NCBI GenBank assembly: GCA_029339505.1 | Contig: JAQISU010000097.1 | Coordinates: 6,724,001-6,788,000, forward strand | DNA from: Unio delphinus | Taxonomy: Eukaryota; Mollusca; Bivalvia; Unionida; Unionidae | Length of the DNA: 64,000 bases | Direction: 5' to 3' | Part shown: positions 52,301 to 64,000 of the stretch, one piece after another | Layout of the letters: every line of letters starts with the position of its first letter | Numbering within the stretch: the stretch's first letter is position 1 | Program-made: the position numbers and the translations under genes | The notes under the pieces: generated by a model | Told to the model about the DNA's origin: nothing | What the model saw: the letters and a program-made list of their open reading frames with translations, nothing else | The model's database searches: none

Positions 52301-53154
52301 GTTAGGGTAAACTGATTTATTTATAATATTATAAAGGTATTATATTTAAGTAGAATCATAGATTAGGTTAGGGTAAACTGATTTATTTATATTATTATAA
52401 AAGTATTATATTTAAGTAGAATCATAGATTAGGTTAGGGTAAACTGATTTATTTATATTATTATAAAAGTATTATATTTAAGTAGAATCATAGATTAGGT
52501 TAGGGTAAACTGATTTATTTATATTATTATAAAGGTATTATATTTAAGTAGAATCATAGATTAGGTTAGGGTAAACTGATTTATTTATATTATTATAAAG
52601 GTATTATATTTAAGTAGAATCATCGATTAGGTTAGGGTAAACTGATTTATTTATAATATTATAAAGGTATTATATTTAAGTAGAATCATAGATTAGGTTA
52701 GGGTAAACTGATTTATTTACATTATTATAAAGGTTATTTATTTAAGTAGAATCATAGATTAGGTTAGGGTAAACTGATTTATTTATATTATTATAAAGGT
52801 ATTATATTCAAGTAGAATCATAGATTAGGTTAGGGTAAACTGATTTATTTATATTATTATAAAAGTATTATATTTAAGTAGAATCATAGATTAGGTTAGG
52901 GTAAACTGATTTATTTATATTATTATAAAGGTATTATATTAAGTAGAATCATAGATTAGGTTAGGGTAAACTGATTTATTTATAATATTATAAAGGTATT
53001 ATATTTAAGTAGAATCATAGATTAGGTTAGGGTAAACTGATTTATTTATAATATTATAAAGGTATTATATTTAAGTAGAATCATAGATTAGGTTAGGGTA
53101 AACTGATTTATTTATAATATTATAAAGGTATTATATTTAAGTAGAATCATAGAT
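49341..53154. repeat. 66-bp satellite, about 58 copies
   Basis: 3.8 kb of very uniform units containing GATTAGGTTAGGGTAAACTG and ATTTATTTATATTATTATAA. The main variants are ATATTA versus AATATT in the middle, AAAGG versus AAAAG, and a 1-bp shorter form near 51750 and 52140. A block with two rare variants (CATCGATTAGG and TACATTATTATAAAGGTTAT) appears twice, exactly 2040 bp apart. Confidence 0.97.
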
Positions 53155-53189
53155 TTTTACTGTACTTTCCACATCAGATTTTGTCGTAT

Positions 53190-56100
53190 CTTCATTTTAT
53201 ATTGGTATGACTTTTATGTTCTTTTTATTTTGGTATGATTTTTATATTTTATTTGGTGTGAATTTTATGTTTGAAGTACTTTCGTGTGATTTAAATGTTT
53301 ATGGTATTTTGGTGTGATTTAATGTTTAATTTACTTTGGTGTGATTTTTATGTTTAAAGTACTTTGGTGTGATTTTATGCTTTAGCACATTGGTGTGATT
53401 TTTATGGTTATTAGCACATTTGTGAAATTTCCCTGTTTATTAGTACATTGTTGTGAATTTTATGTTTTCTTTTATTACATTGCTGTGATTTTTATGGTCA
53501 ATTGTACATTGGTGTGATTTTTATGCTTAATTGTACACTGGTCTGATTGTATGGTTATTAGCACATTGGGGGAACGATTTTCATAGGTTTTTTTGTAATT
53601 GGTGTAATTTTTATGGTTTTTTGTACATTGGTGTGATTGTTATGGCTTAATTGTACATTGGTGAGATTTTCATTGTTAAATGTACATTGGTGTGATTTTT
53701 ATGGCTAATTGTACATTTGTCTGATTGTTATGCTTAATTTTACATTGCTGTGATTCTTTTTATTGTTAATTGTACATTGGTGTGATTTTTATTGTTAATT
53801 GTACATTGGTGTGATTTTATGGTTAATTGTAAAGTGGTCTGATTGTTATGCTTAATTGTACTTTAGTGTGATTTTTATGGTTAATTATACATTGGTGTGA
53901 TTTTTATGGTTAATTGTACATTTGTCTGATTAGTATGCTTAATTGTACATTGATGTAATTTTTATTGTTAATTGTACATTGGTGTGATTTTTATTGTTAA
54001 TTGTACATTGGTGTGATTTTTATTGTTAATTGTACATTGGTGTGATTGTTATGCTTAATTGAACATTGGTGTGATTTTTATGGTTAATTGTACATTGGTG
54101 GGATGATTTTCATAGATTTTTAGTACATTAGTGTAATTTGTATGGTTATTTGTCCATTAGTGTGATTTTTATGGTTATTTGGACATGGGTGTGATTTTTA
54201 TGCTTAATTGTACTTTGGTGTGATTTTTATGGCTAATTGTACACTGGTGTGATTTTTATGCTTAATTGTAAATTGGTGTAATTTTATGGTTATTTGTACA
54301 TGGGTGTGATTTTTATGTATAATTGTATATTGGTGTGAATTTTATGCTTATTGTACATTGGTGTGATTTTTATACTTAATTGTACATTGGTGTGATGTTT
54401 ATGGTTATTAGCACATTGGGGGGGGGACGATTTTCATAGGTTTTTTGTACATTAGTGTAATTATTATGGTTATTTGTACATTGGTGTAATTTTTATGGTT
54501 AATTGTACATTGGTGGGATGATTTTCATGGATTTTTAGTACATTAGTGTAATTTGTATGGTTATTTGTACATTAGTGTGATTTTTATGGTTATTTGGACA
54601 TGGGTGTGATTTTAATGGATAATTGTACATTGGTGTAATTTTTATGCTTAATTGTACTTTGGTGTGATTTTTATGGCTAATTGTACACTGGTGTGATTTT
54701 TATGCTTAATTGTAAATTGGTGTAATTTTATGGTTATTTGTACATGGGTGTGATTTTTATGTATAATTGTATATTGGTGTGATTTTTATGCTTATTGTAC
54801 ATTGGTGTGATTTTTATGCTTAATTGTACATTGGTGTGATGTTTATGGTTATTAGCACATTGGGGGGGGGACGATTTTCATAGGTTTTTTGTACATTAGT
54901 GTAATTATTATGGTTATTTGTACATTGGTGGGATGATTTTCATAGATTTTTAGTACATTAGTGTCATTTGTATGGTTATTTGTACATTAGTGTGATTTTT
55001 ATGGTTATTTGGACATGGGTGTGATTTTTATGGTTATTTGTAAATTGGTGTGATTTTAATGTTTTCGTATTAGCACATTGGTATGATTTTTATGATTATT
55101 AGTACATTGATGTGATGTTTACGGTTAATTGTATATTAGTGTATTTTTTATGTTTATTTATACATTAGTGTGATTTTTATGGTTAATTGTACATTGGTGT
55201 GATTTTTATGGTTATTACTATATTGGTGTGATTTGTATGGTTATTTGTACATTGGTGTGATTTTTATGTTTTTGTTTTAGTACATTGGTGTGATTTTTAT
55301 GATTATTAGTACATTTTGTTTGGTGTAATTTTATGGTTTTAAGTACATTGGTGTGATTTTTTTATGGTTAATGGTATATTGGTGTAATTTTTATGGTTAC
55401 TTGTACATTAGTTTGATTTTTTTGGTTACTTGTACATTGGTGTGTTTGTATGGTTATTTGTACATTGGTGTGTTTGTATGGTTACTTGTACATTGGTGTG
55501 TTTGTATGGTTATTTGTACATTGGTGTGTTTGTATGGTTATTTGTACATTGGTGTGATTTTTATGTTTTTGTTTTAGTACATTGGTGTGATTTTTATGAT
55601 TATTAGTACATTTTGTTTGGTGTAATTTTATGGTTTTAAGTACATTGGTGTGATTTTTTTATGGTTAATGCTATATTGGTGTAATTTTTATGGTTACTTG
55701 TACATTAGTTTGATTTTTTGGTTACTTGTACATTGGTGTGTTTGTATGGTTATTTGTACATTGGTGTGTTTGTATGGTTATTTGTACATTGGTGTGTTTG
55801 TATGGTTATTTGTACATTGGTGTGTTTGTATGGTTATTTGTACATTGGTGTGTTTGTATGGTTATTTGTACATTGGTGTGTTTGTATGGTTATTTGTACA
55901 TTGGTGTGTTTGTATGGTTATTTATACATTGGTGGGGTGATTTTCATAGGCTTTTTGTACATTGGTGTGTTTGTATGGTTATATGTTTAGTGGTGCGATT
56001 TCTGTGGTTATTACAACAGTGGTGTGATTTCTGTGGTTATTACTACAGTGGTATGATTTCTATGGTTATTAGTACTGTGGTGTGATTTCTATGGTTATTA

Positions 56101-56640
56101 GTACAGTGGTGTGATTTCTATGGTTATTAGTACAGTGGTGTGATTTCTGTGGTTATTACTACAGTGGTGTGATTTCTGTGGTTATTACTACAGTGGTGTG
56201 ATTTCTATGGTTAATACTACAGTGGTGTGATTTCTATGGTTATTAGTACAGTGGTGTTATTTTTATGGTAATTAGTACATTGGTGTGAATTTCCTGGTTA
56301 TTAGTACATTGGTGTGAGTTTCCTGGTTATTAGTACATTGGTGTGATTTTTACGGCAATTACTACATTGGTGTGAGTTTCCTTTTTATTAGCATATTGGT
56401 GTGATTTTTGTAGTTATTTGTACATTGGCGTTAATTTTATATTATTAGTACATTGGTGTGATTTTTGTGGTTATAAATGCAGTGGTGTGACTTTTATTGT
56501 TATTCGTACATTGGTGGGGTTTTTATGGTTATTAGATCATTGGTGACATTTTTTTTATACCTAATAGTACATTATTATTTTTATATTTTAGTACATTCGT
56601 GTCATTTTATGATTATTAGTTCATTGGTGTGATATTTATG
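53190..56640. repeat. Degenerate about-29-bp satellite
   Basis: 3.4 kb of units like GTACATTGGTGTGATTTTTA followed by TGGTTAATT. It has sub-arrays (GTTTGTATGGTTATTTGTAC at 55440-55930; AGTGGTGTGATTTCTATGG at 56000-56260) and larger internal duplications 444 bp and 297 bp apart. Open frames over it encode only repeated Val/Cys/Tyr-rich peptide. Confidence 0.94.
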
Positions 56641-57369
56641 GAATCAAGAATTTTACTGAAGGACAGTAGATTGTTTATGTTAAGAGTCTTTTGAAAGCTA
56701 TGCTTGTTCCCGTTTATAAGAGAATTTTTGGTGTAAATTCTGGAATCAGTTTCAATGTCTTGGATGTGTATATTTTTTAAAATCAGGATGAAATAATTCT
56801 ATATGACCATTTTCTGGAATCAGAGTATATGTTTTGGGTGTGGCTTCATCTGTGTCTTATTTAACTAGAGATATCTATAACAATTAGAAAATGTTTTAAA
56901 CTGTTCTTTATCCTGCAAAACGTTGCACCCTGATATATGGATAGTTTTTACTGCAGTGGGTACTTTAACGTGAAATTTGTCACATATATGTGTTACAATG
57001 ATATGTCTGCCATTATCCAAAGATCTGAAAGGCTTCAACGGAACTACAAGCAACGTGGATCCGCTCCGAGACGGAAACTTTCATTAGGGATCTAAGATTA
57101 AAGATAATTAACTGCATTGCGACTACAGCAATGTGATTATAACTGATGAATGAGGAATAAGTTGGCCACTCCCCTAGCTTTTTCTCGATCACGATGTTTA
57201 ATACTGCAACAGCATGACTTTTCTACCAGACGTAAGAGGTACTTTCTGTCGCCAATAATTGAAATGATGATGGCGAGCAAGACTAACCAGTAAAGGGGAA
57301 GGAATAAGTCATTAGGTTAAGAGTACTAGTATATGCATAACAACAATAAGGACTATCCCATAATGTGAT

Positions 57370-57370
<1 letters not shown>
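56641..57370. other. Host intergenic DNA, one weak frame
   Basis: A minus-strand 62-codon frame (56865-57053) has balanced composition but no recognised domain or splice context. Confidence 0.35.

Positions 57371-57415
<45 letters not shown>
57371..57415. repeat. (GT)n microsatellite
   Basis: About 22 GT units. Confidence 0.95.
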
Positions 57416-59490
<2,075 letters not shown>

Positions 59491-59722
59491 TAACTCTTTA
59501 ACTGGATTTAAAAACTTCAACTCGATTTTAGCACCATAACTCGATTTTAACTTTTTAACTCGATTTTAACCCTTTAACTCGATTTAAAACTTCAACTTCA
59601 TTTAACACTATAACTCGATTTTAACTCTTTAACTCGATTTAAATTCTTTAAATCCAATTTAACTCTTTAACTCGATTTAAAAACTTAAATTTGATTTTAG
59701 CACCATAATTTGATTTTAACTC
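59491..59722. repeat. Short repeat of AACTCGATTTTAA units
   Basis: About 14 copies, 15-18 bp apart. Confidence 0.85.
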
Positions 59723-60249
59723 GTAATAACAAGATATAATGCTTAATCAGCTTCATATAAAAGGGTTGCTGATTATTTGATTATCCCCTTTGTCGGTGTA
59801 CTAATGATAGTACCTTAAAAAAACAGGGAGGACTCACCATAAGCATGAGGTACACATAAACGTTGTACAAATGCACGAGAAGCTATCAGAGTACACATCG
59901 TGATACACTCCTAGCTGGCATTCAGCCTTCTTGATTATTGGAGTCGAATAATGTGACTGTCAATGGTTACATTTCTTGATTATTGGAGTAGGATAATGTG
60001 ACTGTTAATGGTTACATTTCTTGATTTCAGATATATTTCCATTATCTTCGTTCACACGCCCTGCATTATGCATGACGTTTAGCATGCGTTGCTTGTAACA
60101 GGTTGTAATATTTCTTTTACTATTGAAAATGCACCATTACAAGCATTATTGTGCATAAATACTCAGCACCTATTACAAGTGTCAATCAGTATGCATTTAA
60201 ACCCAACACAGATTGAACAGGGAAACCTTTTCTAAGTGAACATGGAAAC
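59723..60249. other. Host intergenic DNA, nothing recognised
   Basis: A short GATTATTGGAGT-containing sequence occurs two to three times near 59935-60030. Confidence 0.4.
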
Positions 60250-60761
60250 ACGTTAGTTAACATTATGTACATTGTATGACACGTTAATTAACATTTTGTA
60301 CATTGAATGATACGTTAGTCAACATTATGTACAATGTATGACACGTTAGTTAACATTATATACAGTGTTTGACACGTTAGTTAACATTATGTACATTGTA
60401 TGACACGTTAGTTAACATTATGTACATTGTATGACACGTTATTCATCATTATGTACATTGTATGACACGTTATTCATCATTATGTACATTGTATGACACG
60501 TTAGTTAACCTTATGTACATTGCATGGCACGTTAGTTAAACTTATGTACATTGTATGACACGTTAGTTAACATTATGTGCATTGTATGACACGTTATTCA
60601 TCATTATGTACATTGTATGACACGTTAGTTAACCTTATGTACATTGTATGACACATTAGTTAACATTATGTACATTGTATGACACGTTAGTTAACCTAAG
60701 TTATGTACATTGTATGACACGTTAGTTAACATTATGTACATTGAATGACACGTTATTCATC

Positions 60762-60763
<2 letters not shown>
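60250..60763. repeat. 31-bp minisatellite
   Basis: About 16 copies with CATTATGTACATTGTATGAC and ACGTTAGTTAA. Confidence 0.94.

Positions 60764-60848
<85 letters not shown>
60764..60848. repeat. (AT)n microsatellite
   Basis: About 42 AT units growing out of the ATTATATA of the minisatellite; diverged units continue after it to about 61020. Confidence 0.95.
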
Positions 60849-60853
<5 letters not shown>

Positions 60854-61026
60854 ACAAGTTAATCGACATTTAATGCATTTACGACAATTTAATCAACATT
60901 AGATACATTGTATTAGTCAATCATTTACCTTATATGACACGTTCGTCATTATTAAATACCTAGTATGACAAGATAGTCAGCATCATAAGTTTGGCATGAC
61001 AAGTCAGTCAACATTATATACATTAC

Positions 61027-61165
61027 AGGAAAAGTTAGCATCACCACTTCCAACTACCTTCTATCCAGTAGGACTTCCGGACCTGTTTGCAAATTTCTTT
61101 TCCGATAAAGTACAAACCATTAGAGATAAGATTGACACCACAATTTCAATTGTCTTGTCGTCACA
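61027..61165 (+). mobile_element. CR1-like LINE fragment
   Basis: Encodes GLPDLFANFFSDKVQTIRDK, a segment typical of the region before the reverse transcriptase in CR1-like LINEs. Cut off on both sides. Confidence 0.65.
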
Positions 61166-61199
61166 TACAGTTGCGATACAGAATTTAAGCGGCCACCGT

Positions 61200-63640
61200 T
61201 AGCAGCATTTGATTTTGTCTCTATGGATTTAGTACGTGTTGTTCGTCCGTCAATTCGACGAGGACCTCTGTACTCATCAGATGGCTTGAGGGGCTGGTTC
61301 TGCTCTGTGTGCGCAGGTCGCTGATGAGGCCAACCCTTGCACGGAATTTTCGTTTGCATAAGGTACAGGGAATGATTGTGACATCTTCATGAGGGTTGAT
61401 GGCACGTGTTTTTCTGACTTGCCTTTTCAGGTCTGCAACTGCTGTCCTGCTAGATTCGCACAACTTGGAGCCTTTATGCACAGAAGAAATCCAGTGACTC
61501 GATCTCTTGCTGTTTGCTCCCAGGAATCAGGGTTTATGTTGAATGATTTCAATGCAGATTTCAGATTGTCTTTGAAGCGTTTCTTCTGACCTCCGTGGGA
61601 TCGCTGTCCTTGTCGTACCTCGCCGTTGAAGAGTGCCTTTTAGAGCCGGTGGTTTGGCATGCGAACATGTCCAGCCCAGGGTAGCTGGCACTACATCAGG
61701 ATAGTCTGGAACCTTGTCCTGCCACTTGATGTTGGAGATTTTCCTGAGACTTGTGGTGTTAAAGTGGTTCAGCTTCATGGCATGGAGTTGACACACAGTG
61801 CATGTTTCGCATGTGTAAAGTAGTGTGGGGAGCCCTGTAGACCTTTACTTTGGCGTGGATTCTGATGCCTCTTCTATTCCAAACGTTGGCACTTAATCTG
61901 CCGAAAGTTGCGCTGACTTGGACACTGCGAAGGTTCACCAATAGTCGCCAATAGTTACGCTCTGTGACAGTGTGCTGCCAAGGTAGGTGAAGCGGTTCAC
62001 TACCGTAATTTTTTGGCCGTTGACGGTGATTTTGAGCTCTACATAGGGTTTTCCAGTGGCCGGCTGATGCAGGACTTCAGTTTTCCCGGTACTGATGGTG
62101 AGACTAAAGCTAGTGCAGGAGCTGGACAGCCTGTCAAAGTTGCATTGCAGGTCGTCCTCTGAGCCAGCATTTAGGACGTAGTCATCACCAAATACGAAAT
62201 CAATGATGGTGTCTGGGATTGAATAGTTTTCAATCTGTACGGTACCGGATGCCAACTGCAACCGTCCCGTCTCTGAAAGCATTAGTCAGCATGGAGGAGA
62301 ACAATAGACTAAACTGTTTCGGCGCCAGAACACAACTCTGATTGACGCCGTTGGTTACTGAGAATCTGCGCTAAGAAGGAGGGAATGATCCAGAGGATGT
62401 AGGTTCATACACTTCTTTCCGAGTATTGTAGATGTTCTTCGTGTCGTGCTGTTCTGCGTAGCACTTGATCTCATCAGCTATGTAGCTTACCCATGTGTCT
62501 TGCATCTGACGGAGCTTCTGCTGTACAGTTCTGCGTATGTTGTACACATCTTTCCTAGAGGAACACTTAGGGTTGTTGATGTAGGTTTGAAGGAGGCGGT
62601 GTTTCTCATCTAGCAACTGCTTGATCTCGTCACAGTTCTCATCAAACCAGCCTTGATGCATTCTGGTTGAGGGTCCAAGTATTTCAGAAGCTGTGCTGTA
62701 GACCATATCTCTGAATGCCGCCCAGTCGGTGTATATATTCTGATTGTTGAGAGGGATGGATGTCAAACGTTCTTCCAGGGCATCCACGAGAGACTATTTG
62801 GTACTGGTGCTTTTCCGCTTGGTGATGTTCAGTCGTTGAGGAGCTTTCTTTCCTTGTGGGTGTCTTTTGGGCTAAATGCAGATGTTGAGCTTGGTGATGA
62901 TGCAGTGGTCTGTTCAGGGTGCATCTGTGACGTCCGGTTAGGGTAGTGAGTCGGACGATTGTATTAGTGATCATCAGTTCATGCTCGGTGCAAGTCTGTA
63001 GCAAGAGGAGAACGTTGCTGCCACAGTGACCCACTTCGTGCTTTACTACCACTCCATCAGAGGCAACTTGATCACAGCCTACTCTTGCACTGAAATCGCC
63101 AAGAATGACGAGCTTTCTGCCATTGGAACGTCAGCAATGATGGAGTGAAGATTCTCATAGAACTTGACCTTCACTTCAACCTGGTTGGTCATGGTTGAAG
63201 CATAGCAACTGATGATAGTAAAGCTTTCTTCCAGACAAGAGGAGGAGTTTCATGGTTATGAGTCTGTCGTTTACATCCGTGGGAAGTCCAGTCAGTTTGC
63301 AAATCAGTGATGTCTTCACTGCAAAGCTAATACTAGCCTCACGGCGCTCTTCACTTCCTCGAGCTCTACAAAAGAAGGTGTATTCGGAGCCCCTTTCAGA
63401 GTTCGCCTTCTCCTGCAAGCCTGGTCACACTCAAAGCAGCAATGTCAACGTTTTATCTGGCGAGTTCCTTTCCTATTAGAGCGTTTCTACTCTGGGGTAT
63501 TTCTGCATTGTCTCCGGCCATTAATGTACGAACATTACATGCGCCATATGTGAGATCTTCATTTTCATTTTTGTATTTTGACCGCTGGAGTAGGGTCCCC
63601 ACCAGCCCCGGTATGCTGGCTAGGGCAGTTTAGAGCAGTC
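61200..63640 (-). mobile_element. RTE-like LINE, longer broken copy
   Basis: Minus-strand pieces in order: an endonuclease (about 63418-62950; NDRLITMKLLLLSGRK and later a TNTIVRLTTL-type segment), a linker (62787-62371; MHQGWFDENCDEIKQLLDEK, YEPTSSGSFPP), and reverse transcriptase with the degraded catalytic core VFGDDYVLNAGSEDD (about 62190). It continues with NRFTYLGSTLSQSV, KISNIKWQDKVPDYP (61700) and a terminal Cys-rich segment CTLCKRKFRARVGL (about 61370). It is frame-broken many times. Same family as 46428-48235. Confidence 0.85.
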
Positions 63641-64000
63641 AATGTTTATGGCATCTTTTCGAGCCCTTTCCTCACGCCAGGGTGGTGAGCAGTGCATTCC
63701 TGAAGAGGGCTGCTCAGTCTCTGCCGGATTCCACTGCTGCTCCATGTCAATGGTGAACGATGAACCCTAATGGCCTTAGGCGACTGATTGCATGTTTGCG
63801 GCTTCCGCTGCCAGTGTACCCACACATGCAGCTTAGGCATATGCCTATAACCAAAGGACTTTAGTGGGTGATGAAATGGGATGGGTAGATGATAAGAACG
63901 AGTTGCGCAGTACGTCGATCTCACTCTCTCGCCTAAAACCATCTGGGTCCAGCAACACTACAACGTCGAGACACCCGGAAACAGAACTGAGTGCAGAGGA
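63641..64000 (-). other. Probable 5' part of the LINE copy
   Basis: GC-richer sequence continuous with the LINE above. A 98-codon minus-strand frame (63646-63942) is not recognisable as protein and may be its 5' leader. Confidence 0.35.

Noticed and set aside
56865..57053. 62-codon minus-strand frame
   Set aside because: No recognised family and no splice or promoter context.

Overview
The window is animal nuclear DNA, most likely from a mollusc or close lophotrochozoan. It is AT-rich and crowded with microsatellites and long minisatellites. It also carries decayed non-LTR retrotransposons and tRNA-derived SINEs of a type I associate with molluscs. I see no convincing host gene, rRNA or functional tRNA. 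The species assignment is an inference from repeat style only.

The main object is one complete, very young Polinton/Maverick (an adintovirus-like, virus-sized DNA transposon) at 3891-24485, 20,595 bp. It is bounded by 305-bp terminal inverted repeats that differ at a single base, and by a 6-bp target-site duplication, CTTGTG, on both sides. About 24 genes can be placed inside. The centre carries the standard virus-like set: protein-primed DNA polymerase B, packaging ATPase, retroviral-type integrase with a chromodomain, basic core proteins, a two-helix membrane protein, minor capsid (penton), a pVI-like protein, major capsid protein and an adenovirus-type cysteine protease. All look open except the polymerase, which has one in-frame TAA between its exonuclease and polymerase halves. 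Between polymerase and ATPase lie an IAP-like BIR-domain gene and a run of small unknown genes, one of them tail-anchored in a membrane.

The outer genes are the unusual part. One gene at the left edge (minus strand), one beside it (plus strand) and three coiled-coil-rich genes at the right edge each end 20-45 nt upstream of a sequence that matches the metazoan replication-dependent histone mRNA 3' stem-loop: 6-bp stem, 4-nt UUUC/UCUC loop, ACCCA-type flank, then a purine-rich element like the U7 target. The inner genes lack it, and two inner intergenic regions instead have AATAAA signals. The right-end genes also share an upstream box (GTGTTTTCCATCACGTCCGC) just before a TATA box. The left gene pair shares a divergent promoter with CCAAT and CRE sites. 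This suggests an accessory gene class that borrows the host's S-phase histone mRNA pathway. A 500-bp stretch near the right end (21985-22481) is packed with small inverted repeats and may be a structured RNA.

Outside the element, 24492-64000 is mostly tandem repeats: 39-bp at 26.7 kb, 38-bp at 36.7 kb, 53-bp at 40.5 kb, 66-bp at 49.3-53.2 kb and about 29-bp at 53.2-56.6 kb. RTE- and CR1-like LINE pieces and SINEs lie between them. Two decayed pieces of an older Polinton (34270-34890 and 37390-38757, both minus strand) retain recognisable penton, pVI-like and major capsid segments in the same order as the intact element. They share an inactivating stop, and a 31-bp minisatellite has grown out of one copy's capsid sequence.
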